DNA from: Sinorhizobium sp. 6-70
GTDB taxonomy: Bacteria > Pseudomonadota > Alphaproteobacteria > Rhizobiales > Rhizobiaceae
Assembly: GCF_030124375.1 (NCBI RefSeq)
Contig: NZ_JASKLS010000012.1
Location: forward strand, 1 to 64,000
DNA: 64,000 nucleotides
Direction: 5' to 3'
The notes below the pieces were generated by a model. It was given only the letters and a program-made list of their open reading frames with translations. It ran no database searches and was not told the origin of the DNA. Numbering within the stretch: the stretch's first letter is position 1; the number at the start of each line of letters is the position of its first letter. Positions 1-13,118 of the stretch are shown one piece after another. Both the position numbers and the translations under genes were made by a program.

Positions 1-214
1 GCCCTCGTCAGTGATCGGGCTTATAGACCCACCACCTCCGACACGTCAACATCCATTTTCAAAAAATCGTCAAAAAAAGATAAGATGCTGAAATCGTTGT
101 GCTATTTTAATCGAAGCGGAAAATCGGGACCGGATCGCTTCCAACAACCCCGCATTTTGCGCTTCGGCAGCGAAGATGCGAGCCTTAGCCTCCATCCTTA
201 ATATGGTTAACGCA

Positions 215-1162
215 TTATTGCGCTTCAAGGGCGCGCCGATGGCTGCTCCCCGGCACCGATCTTTCGCGCAGAAAACACGACCGGTTCTCGCTCACGGCCT
301 CAACCAGAAAGTCGCGTACCGCGCGAACCCGCGGTACGGCGATCAGGTCGCGATGGCAGATCATCCAGTAGGTGCGCTTGAGCTCGATTTCCTCCGGCAA
401 CACGATCTCGAGATTGGGCTCGTCGCGCGCCATGAAATGCGGCAGGACGCAGAGACCCAATCCCTGCCGCGCGGCCTTCAGCTGCGTCAGGATGCTCGAA
501 CTCTGGAAATGGGCCCGAAGTCCCGGCTGCACTTCGCCGAGATAGTCGAGCCCCGGCGTGAAGATCATGTCCTCGATATAGCCGACGAAACGGTGGGAGC
601 CGAGATCGTTGCGGCTGCGGATGGGCGGGTGCGTGGCGAGATAGCTGCGCGCGCCATAGACATGGAGCGTATAGGGCGTCAGCACTTCCGAATGGTATGG
701 GCCAGCCTTGGGCGCGGCGAGTGCGACGGCGATATCGGCCTCCTTGCGCGACAGCGACATGATCTGCTGGATCGCAACGAGTTCGAGCGAGATATTCGGA
801 TAGCGGTTGGCAAAGGCTGCGAGCCGGTCCGACAGGAAGAAGTTGCCGAAGCCTTCGAGGATGGACATGCGGACGACGCCGCGTTGTGCGGTCATGCCGT
901 CGCTGATATCGAGCTGGAGTTGCTCGGTCTCCCGTTCGATCCGCTCGGCCGTCTCGACAAAACGTTGCCCCATGGTGGTCAGCACGTAGCCGCGCGGATT
1001 GCGCTCGAACAGCTTGACCTTGAGCGCGAATTCCAGCCGATCGATGCGGCGCGACACGGTCGCATGACTGGTCCTGAGCCGCCGCGCCGCAGTCGACAGT
1101 TGCCCGGTTCTAGCGACCGCCAGGAAGAATTGCAGGTCGTCCCAGGTGAAATTCGGATTCAT
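215..1162 (-). CDS. LysR-family transcriptional regulator
   Basis: A 315-residue LysR-type regulator. The N-terminal winged helix-turn-helix occupies about residues 5-65 (WDDLQFFLAVARTGQLSTAA, then SHATVSRRIDRLE), followed by an effector-binding domain of normal family length. The start was chosen at 1162 because AGGGGGCGAGC lies directly upstream; the frame stays open further but has no better site. It is divergent from the ABC transporter/dehydrogenase cluster, so it probably controls that cluster in response to its substrate (inference from layout). A palindromic candidate operator lies in the shared intergenic region. The effector is unknown. Confidence 0.9.
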   Translation of the reverse strand: MNPNFTWDDLQFFLAVARTGQLSTAARRLRTSHATVSRRIDRLEFALKVKLFERNPRGYVLTTMGQRFVETAERIERETEQLQLDISDGMTAQRGVVRMSILEGFGNFFLSDRLAAFANRYPNISLELVAIQQIMSLSRKEADIAVALAAPKAGPYHSEVLTPYTLHVYGARSYLATHPPIRSRNDLGSHRFVGYIEDMIFTPGLDYLGEVQPGLRAHFQSSSILTQLKAARQGLGLCVLPHFMARDEPNLEIVLPEEIELKRTYWMICHRDLIAVPRVRAVRDFLVEAVSENRSCFLRERSVPGSSHRRALEAQ

Positions 1163-1407
1163 GCTCGCCCCCTCTGTTCGAAAATGAACAGACCCTGTTT
1201 GTAATTTACGGTTTGGCCCGCTTGCATCCAAGCAGAATTTTCGGGATTGTAAGCATTGAGCCGACATCTGAGGAGCATGTCTGGCCAATTTTGAACAGAG
1301 CCGAGTGGATCGAATCTCCGCCGATATCGCCGAAAAAGCGTGTCGGTACCGTCGCGCGTCCTTAGCGATGGTTCGCCCGCCCAACTCTGAAAGTCCTGGG
1401 AGGAGAC
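1163..1407. promoter_or_regulatory. Divergent LysR/ABC-cluster control region
   Basis: This 245-base region separates the LysR gene from the transporter operon. It contains a perfect inverted repeat, CTGTTC-N6-GAACAG at 1174-1191, with the T-N11-A geometry typical of LysR sites. A second GAACAG half-site lies at 1293-1298. The palindrome is 12 bp upstream of the LysR start, which suits autorepression. Promoter boxes cannot be assigned with confidence by eye. Confidence 0.5.
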
Positions 1408-2616
1408 ATGATGCATAAGAAACTGATGGCCACGCTTGCAATGGTGCTCGCGAGCAGCACGGCGGCACTCGCCGACGCGTCGGACGGTAAGGTCAAGATC
1501 GGCATTCTCAACGACCAGTCCGGCGTCTACGCCGATTTCGGCGGCAAGTCCTCCCACGAGGCGGCGCTGATGGCAGTCGAGGATTTCGGCGGCAAGGTGC
1601 TTGGCGTACCGGTCGAAGTGGTGACAGCCGACCATCAGAACAAGCCTGACATCGCGTCCAACATCGCTCGGCAATGGTACGACACCGAGCAGGTCGACAG
1701 CATCATGGAGCTGACGACCTCGTCCGTGGCGCTCGCGGTTCAGGCAATCTCCAAGGAGAAGAAGAAGGTCAACATCGTTACCGGCGCGGCCACGACGGAG
1801 CTCACCGGCAAACAATGCAGCCCGTATGGCTTCCATTGGGCCTATGACACCCATTCGCTTGCCGTGGGTACGGGTGGTGCGCTTGTCAAACAGGGCGGCG
1901 ACAGCTGGTTCTTCCTGACGGCCGACTATGCCTTCGGCTATTCGCTTGAAGAAAACACCGCCAATTTCGTGAAGGAAAACGGCGGTTCGGTCGTCGGCGC
2001 CGTCCGCCATCCGCTGGCGACCACCGATTTCTCCTCCTTCCTGCTGCAAGCGCAGTCCTCCGGTGCCAAGGTGATCGGCCTTGCCAATGCCGGCCTCGAT
2101 ACCTCGAATGCCATCAAGCAGGCTGCCGAGTTCGGCATCGTCCAGGGGGGCCAGCGCCTCGCCGCGCTGCTCTTCACGCTGGCGGAAGTCCACGGCCTCG
2201 GCCTCGAAGCGGCGCAGGGGCTGACGCTCACCGAGGGCTTCTACTGGAACCGCGACGAGGAAAGCGCGAAATTCGGCAAGCGCTTCATGGAGCGCACCGG
2301 CAAGATGCCGAACATGGTCCATGCCGGTACTTATTCGGCCGTGCTGCAATATCTGAAGGCAATCGAGAAGGCCGGCAGCGACGACGCCGACGCGGTCGCC
2401 AAGGAACTGCATGCACTCCCCGTCAACGACGTTTTCGCCCAGAACGGTACGGTCGCGCCGAACGGCCGGATGATCCACGACATGTACCTGCTCGAGGTCA
2501 AGAAGCCGGACGAGAGCAAGGAACCCTGGGACTACTTCAAGGTTCTCGCGACCATCCCCGGCAAGGACGCCTTCATCGACCCGGCCCAGAGCGGCTGCGA
2601 TCTCGTGAAGTCCTGA
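1408..2616 (+). CDS. ABC transporter substrate-binding protein (LivK-like)
   Basis: A periplasmic binding protein of 402 residues. A Sec signal peptide ends near residue 22 (STAALA-DA). The mature part begins KVKIGILNDQSGVYADFGG, typical of the branched-chain amino acid (HAAT) receptor family with a two-lobed fold. GGAGGAGAC precedes the start. It is the first gene of a tight plus-strand operon with two ATPases and two permeases. The ligand is not shown by sequence: family members bind amino acids, amides or aromatic acids, and the downstream alcohol and aldehyde dehydrogenases suggest a hydroxylated substrate. Confidence 0.9.
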   Translation: MMHKKLMATLAMVLASSTAALADASDGKVKIGILNDQSGVYADFGGKSSHEAALMAVEDFGGKVLGVPVEVVTADHQNKPDIASNIARQWYDTEQVDSIMELTTSSVALAVQAISKEKKKVNIVTGAATTELTGKQCSPYGFHWAYDTHSLAVGTGGALVKQGGDSWFFLTADYAFGYSLEENTANFVKENGGSVVGAVRHPLATTDFSSFLLQAQSSGAKVIGLANAGLDTSNAIKQAAEFGIVQGGQRLAALLFTLAEVHGLGLEAAQGLTLTEGFYWNRDEESAKFGKRFMERTGKMPNMVHAGTYSAVLQYLKAIEKAGSDDADAVAKELHALPVNDVFAQNGTVAPNGRMIHDMYLLEVKKPDESKEPWDYFKVLATIPGKDAFIDPAQSGCDLVKS

Positions 2617-2628
2617 TCGGGCGGATCG

Positions 2629-3411
2629 ATGACCGCGACCATGCCTTCGCAGAATGGAGCGCCGCGGGTGGTTTTGTCCGCCCGCGGTCTCCGCCGTGAC
2701 TTCGGCGGCTTCACGGCCGTCAAGGATGTCGATCTCGACGTCCATCATGCCCGCGTGCATGCGCTGATCGGCCCGAACGGGGCCGGCAAGACCACGGTGT
2801 TCAACCTGCTGACCAAGTTCCTGCAGCCGACACACGGCACGATCACGCTGCTCGGTGAAGACATCACCAACACCGCGCCGGACAAGGTTGCCCGCATGGG
2901 CCTTGTGCGCTCGTTCCAGATCTCGGCCGTGTTCCCGCACCTGTCAGTGCTCGACAATGTGCGCGTGGCCCTGCAGCGGCCGAACAACCTTGCAACGCAA
3001 TTCTGGAAGCCGCTTTCCGCACTCGATGCCTTGAACGCCAAGGCCGATCAGCTGATCCGCTCCGTCGGCCTCGAAAAGGAGCGCAACGCCATCGCGGCCG
3101 ACCTCTCCTATGGCCGCAAGCGCGTGCTCGAGATCGCGACGACGCTGGCGCTCGATCCGAAGGTGCTGCTGCTGGACGAACCGATGGCCGGCATGGGCCA
3201 CGAGGACGTCGGCATGGTCGCCGAGATCATCCGCGACGTGGCGCGCGAGCGCGCGGTTCTGATGGTCGAGCACAATCTCTCGGTCGTCGCCACGCTCTGC
3301 CACCATGTCACCGTGCTGCAGCGCGGCGAAATTCTGGCCGAGGGCGACTATGCCACCGTGTCGGAGGACCCGCGGGTGCGCACCGCCTACATGGGCACGG
3401 AGGAAACCTGA
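2629..3411 (+). CDS. ABC transporter ATP-binding protein (LivG-like)
   Basis: One of two cytoplasmic ATPases of the HAAT-type importer, 260 residues. Walker A is GPNGAGKTT, Walker B is LLLDEPMAGM, and the H-loop is in LMVEHNLSVV. The signature region reads DLSYGRKR, an accepted LivG-type variant of the LSGGQ motif. The gene lies 12 bp after the binding protein and 1 bp before the second ATPase, so it is co-transcribed with both. It would power import through the LivH/LivM pore. Confidence 0.9.
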   Translation: MTATMPSQNGAPRVVLSARGLRRDFGGFTAVKDVDLDVHHARVHALIGPNGAGKTTVFNLLTKFLQPTHGTITLLGEDITNTAPDKVARMGLVRSFQISAVFPHLSVLDNVRVALQRPNNLATQFWKPLSALDALNAKADQLIRSVGLEKERNAIAADLSYGRKRVLEIATTLALDPKVLLLDEPMAGMGHEDVGMVAEIIRDVARERAVLMVEHNLSVVATLCHHVTVLQRGEILAEGDYATVSEDPRVRTAYMGTEET

Positions 3412-3412
3412 C

Positions 3413-4114
3413 ATGAAACCTCTGCTCAAGGTCTCGGGCCTCAATGCCTGGTACGGCGAAAGCCATATTCTTCACGGTGTCGACATGACTGTCGGCGAGG
3501 GCGAGATGGTGACGCTGCTCGGACGCAACGGCGTCGGCAAAACGACAACGCTGCGTGCCATCATGGGCATCGTGCGCGAACGAAAAGGCGAGATCAGTTT
3601 CGCCGGCGAGGATCTGATCCGGGTGCCCCTCCACCGCGTCGCCCATCGCGGCCTCGGCTTCGTTCCCGAAGAGCGCGGCATCTTCTCGACGCTTTCGGTC
3701 TATGAAAACCTGCTGCTACCACCGGCGGTTGCCCGGGGCGGCATGACCATCGACGAGATTTTCGAACTGTTCCCAAACCTGCACGAACGTCGCAACAGCC
3801 AGGGAACCAAGCTCTCCGGCGGCGAACAGCAGATGCTGGCGATTGCGCGCATCCTTAGAACCGGAGTGCGTATGATGCTGCTCGACGAGCCTACGGAAGG
3901 GCTCGCCCCGGTGATCGTCCAGCGGATCGGCGACGTCTTGAAGAAACTGAAGGAGCGCGGCATGACGGTCCTGCTCGTCGAGCAGAACTTCCGCTTCGCG
4001 AGCAAAGTCGCCGATCGCTTCTATCTCATGGACCATGGCCGCGTCGCCGGCGAGTTCCCGGTTTCGGAGCTTTCCCAGCGCATGGACATGCTGCATGATG
4101 TGCTCGGAGTGTAG
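3413..4114 (+). CDS. ABC transporter ATP-binding protein (LivF-like)
   Basis: The second ATPase of the importer, 233 residues, the usual LivF length. Walker A is GRNGVGKTT, the signature is LSGGEQQMLAI, Walker B is MLLDEPTEGLAP, and the switch histidine position is replaced by Gln in LLVEQNF, as is normal for LivF. The start at 3413 follows the LivG stop by 1 bp, with GGAGGAAACCTGAC as ribosome site; a longer frame upstream would overlap LivG by 107 bp and was not used. Confidence 0.9.
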   Translation: MKPLLKVSGLNAWYGESHILHGVDMTVGEGEMVTLLGRNGVGKTTTLRAIMGIVRERKGEISFAGEDLIRVPLHRVAHRGLGFVPEERGIFSTLSVYENLLLPPAVARGGMTIDEIFELFPNLHERRNSQGTKLSGGEQQMLAIARILRTGVRMMLLDEPTEGLAPVIVQRIGDVLKKLKERGMTVLLVEQNFRFASKVADRFYLMDHGRVAGEFPVSELSQRMDMLHDVLGV

Positions 4115-4117
4115 GCC

Positions 4118-5005
4118 ATGACCACGATTTTCGGAATTCCGCTCCAGGCCTTTCTCGGACAGCTTCTGATCGGGCTCATCAACGGCTCCTTCTATGCATT
4201 GTTGAGCCTCGGCCTTGCGATCATCTTCGGCCTGCTGCGCGTCATCAACTTCGCCCATGGTGCGCAATACATGCTGGGCGCCTTTGCCGCCTGGCTGCTC
4301 CTGTCGTATTTCGGCATCGGCTACTGGCCGGCCCTTATCCTCGCGCCGCTTCTCGTCGGCCTCCTCGGCGCGGTCATCGAGCGTACGATGTTGAGGCGCC
4401 TCTATTCGCTCGATCCGCTGTATGGCCTGCTCTTCACCTTTGGCCTGGCACTAACCGTCGAAGGAACGTTCCGCTATCTCTACGGCGCCTCTGGCCAGCC
4501 CTATGCGACGCCGGCATTGCTTACGGGCGGCACCAATCTCGGCTTCATGTTCCTGCCCGTCTATCGCGGCTGGGTGATCGCCTTCTCGCTCGCCGTGTGC
4601 CTCGGCACCTGGCTCGTCATCGAGAAGACGAAACTCGGCTCCTATCTGCGCGCCGCAACGGAAAATCCGGTGCTCGTACAGTCCTTCGGCATCAACGTGC
4701 CGTTCCTGCTGACGCTGACCTACGGTCTCGGCGCGGCCCTTGCGGCGCTCGCCGGCGTGCTGGCAGCGCCGATCTACCAGGTCTCGCCGCTGATGGGATC
4801 GAACATCATCATCATCGTCTTTGCCGTCGTCGTCGTTGGCGGCATGGGCTCGATCATGGGGGCGATCATCACCGGCTACATGCTCGGTGTCGCCGAGGGA
4901 CTGACCAAGGTCTTCTATCCGGAGGCCTCCAATATCGTGATCTTCGTGATCATGGCCATCGTTCTCCTGCTGAGACCCGCGGGCCTCTTCGGCCGGGATG
5001 CTTGA
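4118..5005 (+). CDS. ABC transporter permease (LivH-like)
   Basis: A 295-residue inner-membrane permease with multiple hydrophobic segments. The N-terminal stretch GLINGSFYALLSLGLAIIFG and the following RVINFAHG are hallmarks of LivH. The gene lies 3 bp after the LivF-like ATPase and 1 bp before the LivM-like permease, giving the standard binding protein-G-F-H-M set in a reordered operon. It forms the pore together with LivM. Confidence 0.9.
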   Translation: MTTIFGIPLQAFLGQLLIGLINGSFYALLSLGLAIIFGLLRVINFAHGAQYMLGAFAAWLLLSYFGIGYWPALILAPLLVGLLGAVIERTMLRRLYSLDPLYGLLFTFGLALTVEGTFRYLYGASGQPYATPALLTGGTNLGFMFLPVYRGWVIAFSLAVCLGTWLVIEKTKLGSYLRAATENPVLVQSFGINVPFLLTLTYGLGAALAALAGVLAAPIYQVSPLMGSNIIIIVFAVVVVGGMGSIMGAIITGYMLGVAEGLTKVFYPEASNIVIFVIMAIVLLLRPAGLFGRDA

Positions 5006-5006
5006 T

Positions 5007-5999
5007 ATGACGCTGACACTCGAACTCGAGAAGCAGAAGGAACGCTCGCCGGTCGTCGCCCAGACGATCTTTCTCGGCGTGGGCCTCGTCTTGCTGCTGC
5101 TTGCGCCCCTGTTCTTCTACCCGGTCTTCCTGATGAAGATCCTGTGCTTCGCGCTCTTTGCCTGCGCGTTCAATCTGCTGCTCGGCTATACGGGGCTGCT
5201 CTCCTTCGGCCATGCCGCCTTCTTCGGCGGCGCGGCCTATTTCACCGCGCACGTCGTCAAGGAGTGGGGCGTGCCGCCCGAACTCGGCATCCTCGTCGGC
5301 GTCGTTGGCGCCGCGCTCCTCGGAGCTGTCATCGGTTTCTTCGCCATCCGCCGCCAGGGCATCTATTTCGCGATGATCACGCTCGCGCTGGCGCAGATGT
5401 TCTATTTCTTCTGCCTCCAGGCCGAGTTCACGCACGGCGAGGACGGCATCCAGTCGGTACCGCGCGGCCATCTTTTCGGCTTCATCGACCTCTCGCAGTC
5501 GACGAACATGTACTACTTCGTGCTCGCCGTGTTCGTGATCGGCATCGCCATCATCTGGCGGATCATCAACTCGCCCTTCGGCATGATCCTGAAATCGATC
5601 CGCGAGAACGAGACGCGTGCGATCTCGCTCGGCTATTCGGTGAGGAACTACAAGCTCGCGGCCTTCGTGATGTCGGCGGCGCTGACCGGATTGGCCGGCG
5701 GCGTGAAGGCGTTGGTCTTCCAGTTCGCGACCTTGACCGATGTCGGCTGGCAGATGTCGGGCGAAGTCATCCTCATGACCTTGCTCGGCGGTATCGGCAC
5801 CCTGATCGGGCCGCTCTTCGGCGCCGGCCTCGTCGTCACGCTTGAGAACTACCTGGCAACGTCGGAGTTCCCGGTCACGATCGTCACCGGTCTTGTCTTC
5901 ATGGCCTGCGTGCTGCTCTTCCGCCGCGGCATTGTCGGAGAGTTCTACAACTCGCGCCTCGGCCGCAAGCTCGGCTTCGAGCATCGCCACAAGCACTGA
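5007..5999 (+). CDS. ABC transporter permease (LivM-like)
   Basis: The second permease, about 330 residues, with the LivM signature region NLLLGYTGLLSFGHAAFFG and a C-terminal GGIGTLIGPLFGA segment. Two starts are possible: ATG 4998, overlapping the LivH stop, and ATG 5007, 1 bp after it. Neither has a strong ribosome site and 5007 is given here. It completes the HAAT-family importer. Confidence 0.88.
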   Translation: MTLTLELEKQKERSPVVAQTIFLGVGLVLLLLAPLFFYPVFLMKILCFALFACAFNLLLGYTGLLSFGHAAFFGGAAYFTAHVVKEWGVPPELGILVGVVGAALLGAVIGFFAIRRQGIYFAMITLALAQMFYFFCLQAEFTHGEDGIQSVPRGHLFGFIDLSQSTNMYYFVLAVFVIGIAIIWRIINSPFGMILKSIRENETRAISLGYSVRNYKLAAFVMSAALTGLAGGVKALVFQFATLTDVGWQMSGEVILMTLLGGIGTLIGPLFGAGLVVTLENYLATSEFPVTIVTGLVFMACVLLFRRGIVGEFYNSRLGRKLGFEHRHKH

Positions 6000-6050
6000 C
6001 GCTTACGGCCCGGCGCCGAGCGTGCTGGGCCGCGAAATTAGAGAAAGCCC

Positions 6051-7646
6051 ATGGACACGTTCGACTACATTGTCGTCGGAGCGGGTAGCGCTGGCTGCGT
6101 GCTCGCAAACCGTCTCTCGGAAAATCCGGATCGCCGCGTCCTGCTGCTCGAAGCCGGCGGCAGCGACAACTATCACTGGATTCATATTCCGGTCGGCTAT
6201 CTCTACTGCATCAACAATCCCCGCACGGATTGGTGCTTCACGACCGCCGCGGAGGAGGGCCTCAACGGCCGGTCGCTTTTCTACCCGCGCGGCAAGGTGC
6301 TCGGCGGCTGCTCCTCGATCAACGGCATGATCTACATGCGCGGCCAGGCGCGCGACTACGACCTCTGGCGCCAGCTCGGCTGCGCCGGCTGGAGTTGGGA
6401 GGACGTGCTGCCGCTCTTCAGGAAATCCGAAGACCATTATCGCGGCGCCGACGACATGCACGGTGCGGGCGGCGAGTGGCGGGTCGAGAAGGCGCGTGTC
6501 CGCTGGGCAGTGCTCGATGCCTTTCAGAAGGCGGCAGGCGAAGCGGGCATTCCCGAAACGGAGGATTTCAACCGCGGCAGCAACGAAGGGTCCGGCTATT
6601 TCGACGTGAACCAGCGCTCCGGCGTTCGGTGGAACACGGCCAAGGCCTTCCTCAAGCCTGCCCGACACCGGCGCAATCTCGTCATCCTGACAAAGGCGCA
6701 TGTGAAAAGGCTGATTATCGAGGAAGGTCGCGTTGCTGGCGTCGAATTCCAGCATGACGGCGTCACCAAGCGCGCAGATGCCCGGCGCGAGACGGTGCTT
6801 GCGGCCGGCTCGATCGGCTCGCCGCATGTTCTCGAACTCTCCGGCATCGGCCGCCCGGACATCCTGCGCCAAAACAGCATCGAAGTGCGCCACGAGTTGC
6901 CCGGCGTCGGCGAGAACCTGCAGGATCACCTGCAACTGCGGCTCGCCTACAAGGTCACCGGCGTGCCGACGCTCAACGAGAAGGCCAGTTCGCTTTTCGG
7001 CAAGGCGGCGATCGGCCTAGAATATCTCGCCCGCCGCTCCGGCCCGATGGCGATGGCGCCGAGCCAGCTCGGCATCTTCACCCGGTCCGGTCCGGAAAAG
7101 GAAACACCGGACCTGCAGTATCACGTCCAGCCGGTAACGCTGGAAAAGTTCGGCGAACCCGTGCACCCCTTCCCGGCAATCACCGCCAGTGTCTGCAACC
7201 TGAGACCCGAAAGCCGTGGCTCGGTGCATCTGAAGGGACCGGACTTCGCGGCCGTGCCCGACATTCGTCCGCGCTACCTGACTGCCGAAGCCGATCGCGA
7301 CGTGGCCGTGAAGGCGATCCGCCTCACGCGCCGCATCGTCTCTCAGCCCTCCTTTGCCCGCTTCAATCCAGTCGAGTTCAAGCCGGGCCCGGCTTACGAA
7401 ACGGACGAAGACCTGACACGCGCTGCCGGCGATATCGGCACGACGATCTTCCACCCGGTCGGGACCTGCCGCATGGGCGCCGATGCGGAAAGCGTCGTCG
7501 ATCCGGAGTTGCGCGTGCGCGGGCTCAAGGGATTGCGCATTGCCGATGCCTCGATCATGCCGACGATCACTTCCGGCAATACCAATTCGCCGACGATCAT
7601 GATCGCGGAAAAGGCGGCGGAGATGATTGTCGCGGCGGACCGATGA
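6051..7646 (+). CDS. GMC-family FAD-dependent alcohol/choline dehydrogenase
   Basis: A 531-residue glucose-methanol-choline oxidoreductase. The N-terminal FAD dinucleotide motif is VVGAGSAGCVLANRL. GMC signature 1 is in PRGKVLGGCSSINGMIYMRG, and signature 2 in AGSIGSPHVLELSGIG. The C-terminal catalytic His is in IFHPVGTCRMG, and the paired Asn/His position lies in SGNTNSPTIMIAEKAA. The protein would oxidise an alcohol to an aldehyde. It lies 51 bp after the transporter operon and before an aldehyde dehydrogenase, which fits a two-step catabolic path. It resembles BetA, but GMC enzymes are hard to assign by substrate and no betI or betC is nearby. Confidence 0.87.
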   Translation: MDTFDYIVVGAGSAGCVLANRLSENPDRRVLLLEAGGSDNYHWIHIPVGYLYCINNPRTDWCFTTAAEEGLNGRSLFYPRGKVLGGCSSINGMIYMRGQARDYDLWRQLGCAGWSWEDVLPLFRKSEDHYRGADDMHGAGGEWRVEKARVRWAVLDAFQKAAGEAGIPETEDFNRGSNEGSGYFDVNQRSGVRWNTAKAFLKPARHRRNLVILTKAHVKRLIIEEGRVAGVEFQHDGVTKRADARRETVLAAGSIGSPHVLELSGIGRPDILRQNSIEVRHELPGVGENLQDHLQLRLAYKVTGVPTLNEKASSLFGKAAIGLEYLARRSGPMAMAPSQLGIFTRSGPEKETPDLQYHVQPVTLEKFGEPVHPFPAITASVCNLRPESRGSVHLKGPDFAAVPDIRPRYLTAEADRDVAVKAIRLTRRIVSQPSFARFNPVEFKPGPAYETDEDLTRAAGDIGTTIFHPVGTCRMGADAESVVDPELRVRGLKGLRIADASIMPTITSGNTNSPTIMIAEKAAEMIVAADR

Positions 7647-7757
7647 GAGCCGCGACAACCCTGTGACGCAGACAGACCCGTTGAGGCGCAGCAAAAAAGC
7701 GGCTGGCGCGACGACAGCCGCGTGGGCCATACTGGCGTGCTACACATGGGGAGCGGC

Positions 7758-9236
7758 ATGCAGGATAAGCTTTTCATTGACGGAAAATGGGAAAAACCGC
7801 GCAAGGGCGGCACGATCGATGTCATCAACCCGGCGACGGAAGAGGTGATCTGCAAGGCGGCGGCAGGGACCTCGAACGACGTCGATCACGCGGTCAAGGC
7901 GGCTCGCATCGCGTTCGACAGCGGTCCCTGGCCGAAGTTGACGGGCGCGGAGCGAGCGCACTACCTTCGGGCGATCGCCGGAAAGATCGACGAGCGACGC
8001 CACGCGCTTGCGAGGCTCGAAGTCACCGACAACGGCAAGCCGCTGCCGGAAGCGCTCTGGGATATCGACGACGCAGCCGGGTGCTTCAACTACTATGCGG
8101 GCCTCGCCGAAGAACTCGACGACAATGCCGAGGAACCGATCGCGGTCGCCGACAGCCGCTTCTCCTCGAAAGCCGTTCGCGAACCGCTCGGCGTCGTCGG
8201 CGCCATCACGCCTTGGAACTACCCGCTACTGATGGTCGCCTGGAAGGTTGCTCCGGCACTTGCCGCCGGCTGCACCATCGTGCTGAAACCATCCGAACTC
8301 ACGCCGCTGACGGCGCTCGAGCTCGGCAGGATCGCCGAAGAAATCGACCTGCCGCCCGGCGTTCTCAACATCGTTACCGGCACCGGACCGGATGCCGGCG
8401 AGCCGCTGACCGAACACCCGCTCGTCGACAAGCTTGCCTTCACCGGCTCGGTGCCGACCGGTCGCAAGGTCATGATGGCGGGGGCGCAGGACATCAAGAA
8501 CATCAGCCTCGAACTCGGCGGCAAATCGCCCTTCGTCGTCTTTGCCGACAGCGATATCGAGAAGGCGGTCGAATGGATCATGTTCGGTATCTTCTGGAAC
8601 CAGGGACAGGTCTGCTCCGCGACGTCGCGCGTGCTCATAGAAGAGCCGATCTACGATGCCGTTTTGAGAAGGCTGACCGAGGAAGCGGCCAGGATCAAGA
8701 TCGGCAACGGCCTCGATCAGGGAACATTGCTCGGCCCGATCGTCTCCAAGGGGCAATACGACAAGATTCTCGGCACGATCGAGCGGGCGCGACAGGACGG
8801 CGCGACAGTGGCAACCGGCGGCCGCCGCCCGGCCGGCTTCGACAGCGGCTATTTCATCGAGCCCACAGTGCTGACGGATGTGGCGGAGGATAGCTTCGCC
8901 TGGCGGGAGGAAATCTTCGGACCCGTCGTCTGCCTCATGCCGTTCAGCGATGAAGAGGAGGCGATCAGGCTTGCCAATAACAGCCGCTTCGGCCTCGCCG
9001 CCGCGGTCATGTCCGAGGACAGGATGCGCTGCGAACGCGTCGCGCGCGCCTTCCGCGCCGGCATCGTCTGGATCAACTGCTCGCAGCCGACCTTCACCGA
9101 AGCACCCTGGGGCGGCTACAAGCAATCCGGCATCGGCCGCGAACTCGGCCGCTGGGGGCTCGCCAACTATCTGGAGGTGAAGCAGATCACCAGCTTCGAT
9201 GCCGACGAACCCTGGGGTTGGTACGTCAAGGACTAG
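7758..9236 (+). CDS. NAD(P)-dependent aldehyde dehydrogenase
   Basis: A 492-residue aldehyde dehydrogenase superfamily enzyme, the typical length. The catalytic Cys is in FWNQGQVCSATSRV, the general-base Glu in SLELGGKSPFVVF, and the cofactor region includes FTGSVPTGRKVM. GGGGAGCGGC precedes the chosen ATG; ATG 7746 is a weaker alternative. It would oxidise the aldehyde made by the upstream GMC enzyme to an acid. It resembles betaine-aldehyde dehydrogenase, but substrate cannot be fixed. The stop is 14 bp from the convergent metH stop. Confidence 0.88.
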   Translation: MQDKLFIDGKWEKPRKGGTIDVINPATEEVICKAAAGTSNDVDHAVKAARIAFDSGPWPKLTGAERAHYLRAIAGKIDERRHALARLEVTDNGKPLPEALWDIDDAAGCFNYYAGLAEELDDNAEEPIAVADSRFSSKAVREPLGVVGAITPWNYPLLMVAWKVAPALAAGCTIVLKPSELTPLTALELGRIAEEIDLPPGVLNIVTGTGPDAGEPLTEHPLVDKLAFTGSVPTGRKVMMAGAQDIKNISLELGGKSPFVVFADSDIEKAVEWIMFGIFWNQGQVCSATSRVLIEEPIYDAVLRRLTEEAARIKIGNGLDQGTLLGPIVSKGQYDKILGTIERARQDGATVATGGRRPAGFDSGYFIEPTVLTDVAEDSFAWREEIFGPVVCLMPFSDEEEAIRLANNSRFGLAAAVMSEDRMRCERVARAFRAGIVWINCSQPTFTEAPWGGYKQSGIGRELGRWGLANYLEVKQITSFDADEPWGWYVKD

Positions 9237-9250
9237 CACGAATCGGTTCC

Positions 9251-13021
<3,771 letters not shown>

Positions 13022-13063
13022 GGGAAATCCCCCGTTCTGAAAACGACAACTTTCGATTTACTC

Positions 13064-13083
13064 ACATAAACATATCTTTATGT
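13064..13083. promoter_or_regulatory. Palindromic operator upstream of metH
   Basis: ACATAAACATATCTTTATGT is a 20-bp near-perfect palindrome (9 of 10 positions pair), 43 bp upstream of the metH start. AT-rich palindromes of this kind with TAAAGATAT cores are known for SahR, an ArsR-type regulator of methionine-cycle genes in proteobacteria. The match to that regulator is from memory and is inference. Confidence 0.5.
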
Positions 13084-13118
13084 CAACATACGCGCCAATC
13101 ACAATTTCGCCGTCGGCA

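Noticed and set aside
1159..2940. A 593-codon minus-strand open frame opposite the binding protein and ATPase genes
   Set aside because: It is the antisense of well-supported genes; composition is His/Arg/Glu-rich as expected from high-GC mirror frames, with no family motif.
6051..9236. Calling the GMC and aldehyde dehydrogenases betA and betB
   Set aside because: The families match, but no betI/betC neighbours are present and the genes follow a HAAT-type importer; substrate-specific names are not supported.
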